This document shows, piece after piece, positions 1-8,900 of a DNA stretch of 25,508 nt (the stretch's first letter is position 1; each line of letters starts with the position of its first letter). The position numbers and the translations under genes were made by a program. The notes beneath the pieces were generated by a model. It saw only the letters and a list, made by a program, of their open reading frames with translations, was not told the origin of the DNA and ran no database searches. This stretch comes from an uncultured Clostridia bacterium (lineage in GTDB: Bacteria; Bacillota; Clostridia; Christensenellales; Borkfalkiaceae), in assembly GCA_934254725.1 (NCBI GenBank), contig CAKQLR010000027.1, positions 1 through 25,508 on the forward strand. Direction: 5' to 3'.

Positions 1-3000
1 CGTTTTCAAAAGCCAACGCGTCGCCTGCGCTGTTAACGGTAACTTCGGTAAGAGCCGAAATATTGCCGAACGCATTTGCACCGAGTGCCGCAAGGTTTTC
101 GGGCAATGTGAGCGAGTTAAGGCTGGTACAAGAATAGAACGCCTGTTCGCCTATCGTAAGCGCGGGATCGTTTTCAACGCCCTTAAAATCAAGCTTTTTA
201 AGTGAGTTACAGGTCATAAATGCCTGCTTTTTGATTTCGGTTACGAAACCGGGAATTTCAACGGCGGTAATTTTGGTGCAGCCCTTGAACGCACCTTCGC
301 CTATCGAGGAAATACCGGAAGGAATAACGAATTTACCCGTTCTGCCGACAGGACAGTAAACTATTTCCGTTCCGTCCGAATTGCAGAGAACACCTTCTTT
401 TGACGTGTAAGTTCCGCCGTTTCCGTCTACGTTGACTTTAACAAGCGCCGTGCAGTTCAGGAAGATGTCGCCGGTGAACTCGGTAAGGCGGGACGGGAAC
501 GTAATTTCGGAAAGAAGCGTGCAGTATCTGAACGCCTGAGACGAAACTACGAGGGGCTTAGTCTCCTCTCCCTCCGGAACTCTTTTAAACACTACCTCGG
601 TAAGGTTTCTGCTTGAATAGAATGCCTGAGAGTTAATTGCCGTAACGGAAGCGGGAATTGTAATCTTGGAAATTTTAGAACTTCTGAATACGGAAACGGG
701 AAGGGTTTCGATTCCGTCGGGAATTACGTATTCGCCCAGTCTGCCTACGGGGAAGTATTTTATTTCCAAGCCGTTGTATTCGTTTCTGAAGAACAATACG
801 CCGTCCAGAGAGTAATAATTACCCTTTAAGTTATTTTGCGTTTCGTAGATATTTACATTGAGAAGCGAGTCACAGCTGCTGAACGCGGTACCCGTGGAAA
901 TATCCTCGATGGTATCAGGGATATTAACTTCTACAAGGTTGGAACAGCTCTGGAACGCGCTGCCTTCTACTATTTTAACCGGTTTGCCGTTGTAGGTTTC
1001 GGGAATGGTTATGTAGGAGAAGTAGTCGATATCGAGGCCGCCCGCAACGGAGTACGCGGTGCCGTTATCTATTTCATAGAACTCGAACGCAACGTACCAT
1101 GCAGCGTAAAGCTTTCTGTTCTGTTCGTCATAGTCCCATATTTTATAGCTTTGACCAAGCTCGTTGGTGTATCTGGTGCCTTCGCCGTTGGGCATGGAGT
1201 ACCAACCGCCGAACCTTCTGGTTTTATCGGGGTGCATTTCCTGTTCGGGAACCGCCAATGTATATCTGGAGCCGAAAGCGACGGTATCCGTTTCGATTTC
1301 TTTGCCTTCTAATTGATAATCGAGGCTAAGCGTGTACTGTTTTGCTTTCCATATAGCGTAGAGAGTAACGTCGGCTTCGTCCGTAAACGTACCGTCGACG
1401 TACTTAGCGCCTGCCTGAAACGCATTATACCAACCGACGAATTCGTGACCCGCGTACTTGGATTCAGGCAATACGAGATCATCGCCCGTTGCGAGATACT
1501 GCGTGCTTACCGGGCTGCCGCCGTTAGCGTTGAACGAAAGAGTATAAGAAGTAACGGTTGTCGTAGCAAGCGCCTTTTCGTCCCCTCTTGCGTTTAAGTA
1601 AAGTACTTCGATTGTATTTTCGCCCGAAGACGTGAACGCTATCGCGCATTCAAGCTCGGTTGCGGGTACGGTAGAAACCAATCTGCCGTTCAATATAACT
1701 TTATAGCTCTTTGCGTTTGCGACGGACGTCCAGATAACTTTGCCTTTTTCGTATGTAACGGAAGCGGTGGTTACATCGTCATCGCCGATTATAATAGCTA
1801 TTTCATCGGAGTAAGCGGAGTTATTCTCCTCTTTTTCCCCTTTCGCCATTACGGATACACCATAAACCCCGTTGCCGTTTGCAAAGCAATCGTCGGTGAG
1901 TTCGAATGTAATTACGCCCGCTGCAGCGGCAACGTTCTTAGTAACCTTACCGACTTTGACAACGTATCCCTTTGCTCCCTCAACTGCGTTGAACGTAACG
2001 GTCTTGCCTGCGACTTTAAGTCCGCCGGGAGTAGCTATGTGTTTTTTATTATAAGTATAAGTAGCTGTTTCGGAAGAATTGTAGCCCTTAGCCGTAGCGG
2101 TTACTTTTACGGTATATGTGCCCGCCGCGAAAAATTTAAGAGAATATCCTGCCTTACCTACGGTTTCATTTTTCTGAGTGCTTCCCGCAGAAACGACTTC
2201 CACCGTGTAGCCGGTAGCGTTCTGAACGGGCGACCAGGTAAGTTCGTCCGTGGTTTCGTTTACGGTAAGACCGGAAACGTTTTCCAAAGTTCTGTTTACG
2301 ACGTAAGCGTCCGAAACGGAATTAGCGTAACCTGCGGCTTCCGCCTCGACGACGAACTTAATGCCGGCGGGACTCATATCGCAGTTTATAAAGTTGTAGT
2401 AAGTGGAAGTACCGTTATCTACACGGGTATGAACGTGTTCGGCGTTTCCGCATTCTACGGTTACATAATATTTTTCGGCGTGTTCAACGGGGTTAAAGCT
2501 TACAACGAACGTATCCGCAAGCTTAAACCCGCTTACGCGAACAAGCGCTTTGTTCTTATAAAATGCTTTGTAGGTCTTTCCGTCAACCTTAACTTCTACG
2601 GCGTAATCGCCCGCGGTTGCTTTTGTGAAGTCATACGAGTATCTGGTGCTTCCGAGAGTCGTGGCAACGGCAACGCCTTCGGGTCCTTTTACGGTGAGAG
2701 CGTAATTTTTGTTTACGCCTGCGGATTCCCAGAAAATACCGTTTGATTTAACGTTTAATGCGAGGGCGTTATCTTCCGCATATACTGCATAGAAGTTCGT
2801 ATCCGTTTTAAGCGTTTCGTCCTCATATTTGCAGGTCAATTTGTCTGCGCTCTGATAATCGCTTATCCACCAGCCTTTGAACGTTTTGCCGGTTACGGTC
2901 AGTTCGGGCACGTCGAAAAGTTTTCCGCCTACGGTGTTCTTTACGAAAGCTACGTTTCCGTTGCCGTCATAGAAAGTCGCAACATATTCGTTTGCGTCCG

Positions 3001-3544
3001 CGTCAACCGCGGTGAAGCGACCGAAAACGCTTATATCGCCCGTAATTATCGTACCGAAATTATAAGGAGTTTTAAAATCGGAAGAGGCATACCAACCGAC
3101 GAACGCAAACCCCGTTTTAGAGGGATTAGCGGGTTTTTCGACGGTTCTGCCGTTAGTTACGGATACCTTAGTCGTTTTTCCGTCCGCAACAAAGGAAACG
3201 GTGAACTTTACTTCTTTATATAAAGTATAAGTCGTTCCCTTGTAAGTGAACGTTAGCATGTTGTTACCGAAATTTGCTTCAACCTTTTCGGCATCCGTGC
3301 CGAATTTGAACAACCATTTGTCGGAGTCGAAGGTAAGAATACCTACCTCTTCGACGTCGGTCTTCAAAACGAAGTTATTGTCGGTAATCGTCAAGCTGTA
3401 CTCGCCGTTCGGGGTAACGCAAGAGTAAACTCCGTTTACGGCAGAATAATCAACCTGATTGTTCTTCTTACAAGACATACCGAATGCGCCAAACATTACG
3501 ATAGCGAGTACGAATAGAACCGATGCGATGATTTTCTTCTTCAT
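1..3544 (-). CDS. Large surface lipoprotein with InlB-type, Fn3-like and BspA-type leucine-rich repeats (C-terminus cut by window edge)
   Basis: About 1181 residues are present and the frame is open to the left edge, so the C-terminus is missing. The start at 3544 has an AGGAGGT-like ribosome binding site (3550-3557) at good spacing. Residues 1-24 form a lipoprotein signal peptide (KKK, hydrophobic core, GMSC) with Cys25 as the likely lipidated residue; the lipobox is slightly non-canonical. Two InlB-type (Listeria-Bacteroides) repeats with the FxGWY/FKGWW signature lie at about 110-175 and 187-257. Several Fn3-like beta modules fill about 265-660, each with a W/F-x-x-V-x-x-A-x-x-Y pattern. 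Two more InlB-type repeats (EFVGWY, FGGWYS) lie at about 665-815, and BspA-type leucine-rich repeats (AFxxCxxLxxVxxP) run from about 828 to the edge. It is exported and probably membrane-anchored. Adhesion or glycan binding is only a guess. A smaller leucine-rich-repeat lipoprotein is encoded at 11288-12256. Confidence 0.85.
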   Translation of the reverse strand, partial: MKKKIIASVLFVLAIVMFGAFGMSCKKNNQVDYSAVNGVYSCVTPNGEYSLTITDNNFVLKTDVEEVGILTFDSDKWLFKFGTDAEKVEANFGNNMLTFTYKGTTYTLYKEVKFTVSFVADGKTTKVSVTNGRTVEKPANPSKTGFAFVGWYASSDFKTPYNFGTIITGDISVFGRFTAVDADANEYVATFYDGNGNVAFVKNTVGGKLFDVPELTVTGKTFKGWWISDYQSADKLTCKYEDETLKTDTNFYAVYAEDNALALNVKSNGIFWESAGVNKNYALTVKGPEGVAVATTLGSTRYSYDFTKATAGDYAVEVKVDGKTYKAFYKNKALVRVSGFKLADTFVVSFNPVEHAEKYYVTVECGNAEHVHTRVDNGTSTYYNFINCDMSPAGIKFVVEAEAAGYANSVSDAYVVNRTLENVSGLTVNETTDELTWSPVQNATGYTVEVVSAGSTQKNETVGKAGYSLKFFAAGTYTVKVTATAKGYNSSETATYTYNKKHIATPGGLKVAGKTVTFNAVEGAKGYVVKVGKVTKNVAAAAGVITFELTDDCFANGNGVYGVSVMAKGEKEENNSAYSDEIAIIIGDDDVTTASVTYEKGKVIWTSVANAKSYKVILNGRLVSTVPATELECAIAFTSSGENTIEVLYLNARGDEKALATTTVTSYTLSFNANGGSPVSTQYLATGDDLVLPESKYAGHEFVGWYNAFQAGAKYVDGTFTDEADVTLYAIWKAKQYTLSLDYQLEGKEIETDTVAFGSRYTLAVPEQEMHPDKTRRFGGWYSMPNGEGTRYTNELGQSYKIWDYDEQNRKLYAAWYVAFEFYEIDNGTAYSVAGGLDIDYFSYITIPETYNGKPVKIVEGSAFQSCSNLVEVNIPDTIEDISTGTAFSSCDSLLNVNIYETQNNLKGNYYSLDGVLFFRNEYNGLEIKYFPVGRLGEYVIPDGIETLPVSVFRSSKISKITIPASVTAINSQAFYSSRNLTEVVFKRVPEGEETKPLVVSSQAFRYCTLLSEITFPSRLTEFTGDIFLNCTALVKVNVDGNGGTYTSKEGVLCNSDGTEIVYCPVGRTGKFVIPSGISSIGEGAFKGCTKITAVEIPGFVTEIKKQAFMTCNSLKKLDFKGVENDPALTIGEQAFYSCTSLNSLTLPENLAALGANAFGNISALTEVTVNSAGDALAFEN

Positions 3545-3829
3545 AAAATACCTCCTGTCTTCATGTGTCGATTTTTTGCTTTATGTTGTTTTATTGCCAT
3601 CTCGACAAAAACGGCTTAATTTCGATTTTACTTCATTTTTGCGACGGTACCGCTTTTTGCAAAGCCGACGCCGACCGAACAGCCCTTTGATATAAGTATT
3701 TTTTATACCCACCATAACACGTTTTTATAATCTGCTTTACCAGAAATATATCCGCAATTTAAAGATTTATAATGTGTATTTAATACTTTTTATTGACTAA
3801 GCTATTTTTTTATGTAAAATTTCAATTTA
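3545..3829 (-). promoter_or_regulatory. Long 5' leader of the large lipoprotein gene
   Basis: If transcription starts just downstream of the promoter at 3836-3864, the leader is about 285 bases. It is AT-rich but holds a GC-rich patch at about 3640-3690. In that patch the minus strand can form GCTTT-GCAA-AAAGC, a hairpin with a GNRA-type loop, next to the self-complementary CGGTACCG. Nearer the gene TGTCGA (3566-3571) can pair with TCGACA (3602-3607) just upstream of the ribosome binding site. I recognise no known riboswitch class. No credible gene is present here on either strand. Confidence 0.35.
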
Positions 3830-3835
3830 ATCATT

Positions 3836-3864
3836 AGTATATTAGAATTCCTTAAAAAAGTCAA
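3836..3864 (-). promoter_or_regulatory. Sigma-A type promoter for the large lipoprotein gene
   Basis: On the minus strand TTGACT (3864-3859) and TATACT (3841-3836) are separated by 17 bases. Each hexamer is one base from consensus. The -35 lies in the loop side of a CCTTAAAAAA/TTTTTTAAGG inverted repeat (3850-3878). It is the best promoter match in this intergenic region in the direction of the lipoprotein gene. Confidence 0.65.
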
Positions 3865-4113
3865 GCGGTTTTTTAAGGTTTTTTTGGTTTTCGCAAAAAA
3901 AGATTAAAATGCTGTTCCTGCCAAAGTGCAAAATGTAATTATTTAACATATTTTGCAATGCTTTTTTTTATTTTAGTCCCCTATCGCATACTCAAAAAAT
4001 GCAAAAATACAGGACAGCTTTACAGTTTTACAAGAAAAAGGCACTATAAAACTAACAACAAGCAATTATTTTCGTTCTGCTTTAAAATACGTGAAAACAT
4101 GTTTTATTGACAT

Positions 4114-4145
4114 TGGTAAAAAACAATAAAAATTTATTTTTACCA
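4114..4145. repeat. Inverted repeat upstream of the NERD gene promoter
   Basis: TGGTAAAAA (4114-4122) and TTTTTACCA (4137-4145) form 9-base arms around 14 bases. It lies about 27 bases upstream of the -35 element of the NERD gene. It could be a protein binding site, but AT-rich DNA gives such repeats by chance. The rest of 3865-4113 is AT-rich with nothing I can name. Confidence 0.3.
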
Positions 4146-4171
4146 TACGCTGTGAGTTTGAAAAATGGGTA

Positions 4172-4200
4172 TTGCAAAAAACGGTAAAATATGGTATAAT
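4172..4200 (+). promoter_or_regulatory. Sigma-A type promoter for the NERD-domain gene
   Basis: TTGCAA (4172-4177), a 17-base spacer and a perfect TATAAT (4195-4200). The start codon at 4234 follows an AAGGAGG ribosome binding site at 4218-4224, giving a leader of about 27 bases. Confidence 0.7.
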
Positions 4201-4233
4201 AATTTATAAGGGTATATAAGGAGGAAAATTTAT

Positions 4234-5148
4234 ATGTTTGTTTTCGTGATTCTGTTTATTGTTTTAACTTTGCTCGTTTCAGGGTTAATCGTTTCTTTAT
4301 ATGTAAAAACAACCTCTACACCAAAGGGCGAGAACGGCGAACGGATAGTTGCTAAAATTTTAGGCGAAACCGTTCCGGGCGAACATTATGTTATCAACAA
4401 CCTGCTGTTCACAACAAAAGACGGGCACTCTTGTCAAATTGACCATATATACATAAACCGCTACGGAATATGGGTAATCGAAACTAAAAACTATTCCGGT
4501 TTTATTTACGGAAGAGAAAACCAGCAAGAATGGACTCAAGTTCTGTCTTATGGAAAAACAAAACGTAAATTCTACAATCCAATAAAACAAAATGAAACGC
4601 ACATTTACTATTTGTCGCAATATCTGAAAACATATAAAAACTTCAATAATCTCGTTGTCTTTATTTCACGAGCAAATATACAAAACGTTTCCTCTACAAA
4701 AGTGTGTTACGAAAGAGCGCTGTATCAAATAAATGACTATAAAACAGATATCAACCTTTCCGTGGAGCAAATGGAAAACTACTATAACACTTTGTTAGCT
4801 CTTAAAAACGAAGCCTCAGTTACTTTAGACGCTCATATAAAAAATGTTAGCACGATGAAAAACAACCTTTCTCAGAATATTTGTCCGAGATGCAACGGAA
4901 ATTTAGTAATCAGAAACAGCAAAACAGGTCAATTTTACGGGTGTAGCAATTATCCGAAATGTAAATTTACTAAAAAAATCGATAACCAGCCTTTTTCACC
5001 CCATAACAACCCGTTTGAAGAATATGGCAATTCATTTGATGATTTCAACAATACTTTTCCCGAGCACAACAATCTTAGCGAATTAAGCACCCCCTCTTCT
5101 GAAAACAATAAAGCATTTGACGAATACAACAATGCTTCCGGTGAGTAA
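4234..5148 (+). CDS. Membrane-anchored NERD-domain protein with topoisomerase-type zinc finger
   Basis: 304 residues with a strong ribosome binding site. Residues 2-24 form one membrane segment. Residues about 30-145 are a NERD (nuclease-related) domain: GENGE (32-36), QIDHI (68-72), ETKNYSG (83-89) and NPIKQN (115-120), so the Asp70, Glu83 and Lys85 expected of the nuclease-like core are present. Cys217, Cys220, Cys237 and Cys243 (CPRC...GCSNYPKC) form a zinc finger like those at the C-terminus of bacterial topoisomerase I. The last 50 residues are Asn/Glu/Phe-rich with a loose repeat (NNPFEEYG, NSFDDF, NNTFPEH, NNKAFDEY). NERD proteins are presumed to process nucleic acid, but the substrate here is unknown. 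The gene is more AT-rich than its neighbours (three sampled 60-base lines have 25, 35 and 37 percent G+C, against about 47 percent in a deoB line), which suggests transfer. It stands alone between its own promoter and a terminator. Confidence 0.85.
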   Translation: MFVFVILFIVLTLLVSGLIVSLYVKTTSTPKGENGERIVAKILGETVPGEHYVINNLLFTTKDGHSCQIDHIYINRYGIWVIETKNYSGFIYGRENQQEWTQVLSYGKTKRKFYNPIKQNETHIYYLSQYLKTYKNFNNLVVFISRANIQNVSSTKVCYERALYQINDYKTDINLSVEQMENYYNTLLALKNEASVTLDAHIKNVSTMKNNLSQNICPRCNGNLVIRNSKTGQFYGCSNYPKCKFTKKIDNQPFSPHNNPFEEYGNSFDDFNNTFPEHNNLSELSTPSSENNKAFDEYNNASGE

Positions 5149-5193
5149 TTGACAAAAAACATTAAGCAGTTTACCATATTTACATTTTAAAAC

Positions 5194-5235
5194 AAAAAGC
5201 GAGGGGGTACGTTGTCGTAAAACCTCTCGCTTTTT
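5194..5235. terminator. Bidirectional rho-independent terminator between the NERD gene and the hydrogenase operon
   Basis: AAAAAGCGAG (5194-5203) pairs with CTCGCTTTTT (5226-5235), extended inwards by a G-T and two G-C pairs. The A and T runs on the two sides let it act for both converging transcripts. Confidence 0.8.
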
Positions 5236-5250
5236 ATATCATTTTAAAAA

Positions 5251-6993
5251 TTACTTTTTGTAACGTTCTCTCGCAACGTATTCGGTGTGAAGAATTTCAT
5301 GAGCCTTGTGGCTGCCGGGTTTGCCGAGATACGTATCGTAAAGTTCTTTAACAACGGGGTTGTCGTGGCTCTTTCTGAGCTTGGCGTTCTTATCCGCTTT
5401 ATACAGCGCGCTTGCGCGAAGAGCTTTGTAGTCCACGTTTTCCCTCGTTACGCTCGACATAATGGGCTGACCGCCACCGTTTACGCATCCGCCGGGGCAG
5501 CACATAATTTCTATAAACGTATAATCGCCCTTGCCGGAAGCAACTTTTTCGCAAACTTTCTTGGCGTTGGATATACCCGAAGCAACGGCTACTTTAACGT
5601 TAAGACCGTCTATATCGTAAGAAGCTTCTTTTATGCCCTTTGTTCCGCGAACTTTCTTGTATTCGAGATTATCCGCTTCCTTACCCGTAATTGTTTCTAC
5701 AGCAGTACGAAGAGCCGCTTCCATAACGCCGCCGGTTGCGCCGAATATAACGCCTGCTCCGGTGTACATTCCGAGAGGAGCGTCGAGTTCGCCGTCCTTA
5801 AGCTCGTTGAACAAGATACCGTTTTGTTTTATCATCTTGGCGAGTTCCCTCGTCGTGAGAACCGCGTCGATATCCGGGATACCCGCAGCGCTTTCGCCGT
5901 TTCTGGTCTTTTCAAACTTCTTTGCGGTACAAGGCATGATAGATACTACGAATAAATTCGAAGGATCTATGCCGAGTTTTTCCGCATAATACGTCTTACA
6001 AACAGCACCGAACATCTGCTGAGGACTCTTGCAGGTGGAAAGATTCGGAATGAGTTCGGGATAGTAATATTCGAGGTATCTGATCCATCCCGGCGAACAG
6101 GATGTGAACATCGGCAGTGCACCGCCGTTCTTTACCCTGTCGAGAAGCTCGTTGGCTTCTTCTAAAATAGTAAGGTCTGCCGCGAAGTTTACGTCAAATA
6201 CCTTATCGAAACCGAGCATACGCAAAGCAGTAACCATCTTCCCCTCTACGTTGGTGCCCATAGCCAAGCCGAATTCCTCGCCGAGACCTGCCCTTACAGC
6301 GGGTGCGGGTGCCGCGATAACGATCTTTTCGGGATCCGCGAGAGCCGCGCGTACTTCGTTGATTTCCTCTTTTTCGTGAAGCGCGCCCGTGGGGCAAACG
6401 TTGATACACTGACCGCAGGCAACGCAGGGGCTGTTTACAAGGTCGTTTTCAAACGCGCAGCCTATCTGAGTTTTGAAACCGCGCTTCATAGGTCCTATAA
6501 CGCCTACCTCCTGAATCTTACGGCAAACGGCAACGCAACGACGGCAGAGAACGCACTTGGAGTTATCTCGAACGAGATACTCGGTAGAGGTTTCCTTTTC
6601 GGTCATATGCTTTTCGCCCTGGAAGCGATTCATATCGCAACCGTACTCGTAGGAGAGATCCTGAAGTTCGCAGTGAGTACTGCGGTCGCAGGAAAGACAG
6701 GACATATTGTGATCTGAAAGAATAAGCTCGAGCGTAGTTTTTCTCGATGCTCTTACTTTCGGGGTATCGGTGAATACTTCCATACCCTCGTTTACGGGGT
6801 AAACGCAAGCCGCGACGAGCGACCTTGCGCCTTTAACTTCTACAACGCAGATACGGCAAGCGCCTATGGCGTTGATTTCTTTCATGTAGCAAAGGGTAGG
6901 TATTCTGATACCGATGGACTTTGCCGCCTGAAGTATTGTGGTCCCTTCTTCAACCTGAACGGGAATATTGTTAATTTTAAGATTTATCATCAT
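5251..6993 (-). CDS. hydA: [FeFe]-hydrogenase catalytic subunit (HydA/HndD type)
   Basis: Catalyses H2 formation or uptake at an H-cluster, in the cytoplasm with the two upstream subunits. Numbering is from the start at 6993, chosen because GGAGGA (7001-7006) is at proper spacing; an ATG at 6999 is only about 2 bases from it. Domains in order: [2Fe-2S] plant-type ferredoxin (Cys35, 46, 49, 63); His-Cys3 [4Fe-4S] (His95, Cys99, 102, 108); two [4Fe-4S] clusters (Cys147-157 and Cys190-200); H-cluster domain with TSCSPGW (297-303), MPCTAKKFE (352-360) and ExMCCPGGC (495-503); small-subunit-like tail. Length of 580 fits the M3 class. Oddities: Ser300 replaces the second Cys of the usual TSCCPGW, and an extra Cys498 precedes Cys499. 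The gene is last in a minus-strand operon, about 15 bases after the NuoF-like gene. No maturase genes (hydE, hydF, hydG) are in the window. Confidence 0.95.
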   Translation of the reverse strand: MMINLKINNIPVQVEEGTTILQAAKSIGIRIPTLCYMKEINAIGACRICVVEVKGARSLVAACVYPVNEGMEVFTDTPKVRASRKTTLELILSDHNMSCLSCDRSTHCELQDLSYEYGCDMNRFQGEKHMTEKETSTEYLVRDNSKCVLCRRCVAVCRKIQEVGVIGPMKRGFKTQIGCAFENDLVNSPCVACGQCINVCPTGALHEKEEINEVRAALADPEKIVIAAPAPAVRAGLGEEFGLAMGTNVEGKMVTALRMLGFDKVFDVNFAADLTILEEANELLDRVKNGGALPMFTSCSPGWIRYLEYYYPELIPNLSTCKSPQQMFGAVCKTYYAEKLGIDPSNLFVVSIMPCTAKKFEKTRNGESAAGIPDIDAVLTTRELAKMIKQNGILFNELKDGELDAPLGMYTGAGVIFGATGGVMEAALRTAVETITGKEADNLEYKKVRGTKGIKEASYDIDGLNVKVAVASGISNAKKVCEKVASGKGDYTFIEIMCCPGGCVNGGGQPIMSSVTRENVDYKALRASALYKADKNAKLRKSHDNPVVKELYDTYLGKPGSHKAHEILHTEYVARERYKK

Positions 6994-7008
6994 TCTCATT
7001 TCCTCCGC

Positions 7009-8883
7009 TTAGCCTTTGACGATAGCGCCGAACTTACAAGTTGCGATACAAGCGCCGCACTTGATGCATTTAGCTTTATCTACCGTGTGTGCTTCTCTTA
7101 CCGTGCCGCTTATCGCGCCTACGGGGCATTTTCTTGCGCAAGCCGTACAACCTTTACATTTTTCAGCTATGATAGAGTAGTTGACAAGCTTCTTGCAGAC
7201 GCCTGCGGGGCAGCGTTTTTCCACAACGTGAGCGATATATTCATCTCTGAAATAGCGTAACGTGGAAAGAACGGGGTTAGGTGCAGTCTGACCGAGACCG
7301 CAGAGAGAATTTTCTTTGATATATTTGCAAAGCTCCTCCATCTTGTCGAGGTCTTCCATAGTAGCCGTTCCGTTGGTTACTTTGGTGAGAAGCTCGTAAA
7401 GACGCTTGGTTCCGACACGGCAGGGGGTACATTTACCGCAGGATTCGTCAACCGTAAATTCAAGGAAGAATTTAGCGATATCTACCATACAGTTGTCCTC
7501 GTCCATAACTATAAGTCCGCCGGACCCCATCATGGAGCCGATAGCTATAAGGTTATCATAGTCGATGGCAACGTCCATCTTTTCGGCAGGAATACATCCG
7601 CCGGAAGGACCGCCCGTCTGAGCGGCTTTGAATTTCTTTCCGTGAGGAATGCCGCCGCCGATTTCTTCTATGATTTCGCGGAGAGTTGTACCCATAGGTA
7701 CTTCAACAAGACCGGTGTTCGTAATTTTTCCGCCGAGAGCGAATACCTTTGTACCCTTGCTCTTTTCGGTACCCATAGCAGAGAACCATTCGGCACCGTT
7801 AAGAATTATCTGAGCGATGTTTGCATAAGTTTCAACATTGTTGAGAATTGTGGGCTTTGCGAAAAGACCTTTAACCGCCGGGAAAGGAGGTCTCGGTCTG
7901 GGTTCGCCGCGGTTACCTTCGATAGAAACCATGAGCGCGGTTTCTTCGCCGCAGACGAAAGCGCCTGCGCCGAGACGTACTTCTACGTTGAAAGAGAAGT
8001 CCGTACCGAAAATGTTCTTGCCGATAAGACCGTATTCTTTAGCCTGTTTTATAGCTATCTGCAAACGCTGTACGGCGATAGGATATTCCGCGCGAACGTA
8101 TATATAACCCTGGTCGGAACCGATAGTGTAAGCTGCGATAGCCATTGCTTCGAGAACGGCGTGAGGATCGCCTTCGAGGACGGATCTGTCCATAAACGCG
8201 CCGGGATCGCCCTCGTCCGCATTACAGAGAACATATTTCTTATCCGCCTTGGACGCCTTTGCAAACATCCACTTTCTTCCGGTGGGAAAGCCTGCGCCGC
8301 CTCTGCCGCGTAAGCCGGACGCGAGCATAAGGTTTACTACGTCGTCCTGACTCATGGAAGTCAACACTTTATGTAATGCCCTGTAACCGTCCCTTGCGAT
8401 ATACTCGTCGATATTTTCGGGGTCGATAACGCCGCAGTTGCGGAGAGCAAGACGGTGTTGTTTCCTGTAGAAGTCCGTTTCGTTAAGGGCTTTGATTACA
8501 CCTTCTTCCTTAACGGTTTCTTTATATAAATATTGTGTAAGTATTTTATTATTGATAAGATGGCTTTCTACTATCTCCGAAACGTGTTCGGGTAACAACT
8601 GGGAATAGAAAGCGCCTTCAGGATATACTATAACGACAGGACCCAACGCACAAAGACCGAAACAACCGGTCATTATTACGTGTACCTTTCCTGTAAGACC
8701 CGCTTTTGCGACTTCTTCTTTAAATTCTTTGAAAATGATTTTCGATTTGCCCGAAGTACAGCCAGTACCGCCGCAAACGAGGACGGTGCGTTCCTGAATG
8801 TTCTTTAACGTATGATCGGCTTCGCGGGGACCCATCGAAGCAAGCGCGCGTTCTTTTATAGCGTTTAACTCGTTGATATTCAT
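7009..8883 (-). CDS. hydB: NuoF-like NADH-binding flavoprotein subunit of the hydrogenase (HydB/HndC type)
   Basis: 624 residues; oxidises NAD(P)H through FMN and passes electrons to the catalytic subunit. N-terminal thioredoxin-like [2Fe-2S] domain with Cys37, Cys42, Cys74 and Cys78. The NuoF core begins near 140: GRGGAGFPTGRKW (193-205) and NADEGDPGAFMDR (221-233) mark the FMN and NADH sites, followed by an SLBB-like part. A [4Fe-4S] site uses SCGKCTPC (Cys482, 485, 488) with Cys528. The tail carries a two-cluster ferredoxin (Cys576, 579, 582, 586 and Cys606, 609, 612, 616). This extra N- and C-terminal equipment is typical of bifurcating hydrogenase HydB or NADP-reducing HndC rather than complex I NuoF. 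Which cofactor is used, and whether bifurcation occurs, cannot be read from motifs alone. GGGAGGA (8893-8899) supports the start; the upstream gene ends 17 bases away. Confidence 0.95.
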   Translation of the reverse strand: MNINELNAIKERALASMGPREADHTLKNIQERTVLVCGGTGCTSGKSKIIFKEFKEEVAKAGLTGKVHVIMTGCFGLCALGPVVIVYPEGAFYSQLLPEHVSEIVESHLINNKILTQYLYKETVKEEGVIKALNETDFYRKQHRLALRNCGVIDPENIDEYIARDGYRALHKVLTSMSQDDVVNLMLASGLRGRGGAGFPTGRKWMFAKASKADKKYVLCNADEGDPGAFMDRSVLEGDPHAVLEAMAIAAYTIGSDQGYIYVRAEYPIAVQRLQIAIKQAKEYGLIGKNIFGTDFSFNVEVRLGAGAFVCGEETALMVSIEGNRGEPRPRPPFPAVKGLFAKPTILNNVETYANIAQIILNGAEWFSAMGTEKSKGTKVFALGGKITNTGLVEVPMGTTLREIIEEIGGGIPHGKKFKAAQTGGPSGGCIPAEKMDVAIDYDNLIAIGSMMGSGGLIVMDEDNCMVDIAKFFLEFTVDESCGKCTPCRVGTKRLYELLTKVTNGTATMEDLDKMEELCKYIKENSLCGLGQTAPNPVLSTLRYFRDEYIAHVVEKRCPAGVCKKLVNYSIIAEKCKGCTACARKCPVGAISGTVREAHTVDKAKCIKCGACIATCKFGAIVKG

Positions 8884-8900
8884 AAATAAAATCCTCCCCC

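Noticed and set aside
2039..2746. 235-codon plus-strand frame opposite the large lipoprotein gene, with similar ones at 836-1312 and 1313-1597
   Set aside because: The minus strand is one continuous frame with recognisable repeats through the whole region; these are shadows.
5287..5955. Plus-strand frames of 222 and 223 codons opposite the hydrogenase genes (also 7642-8313)
   Set aside because: They lie opposite well-conserved iron-sulfur proteins and have no start signals.
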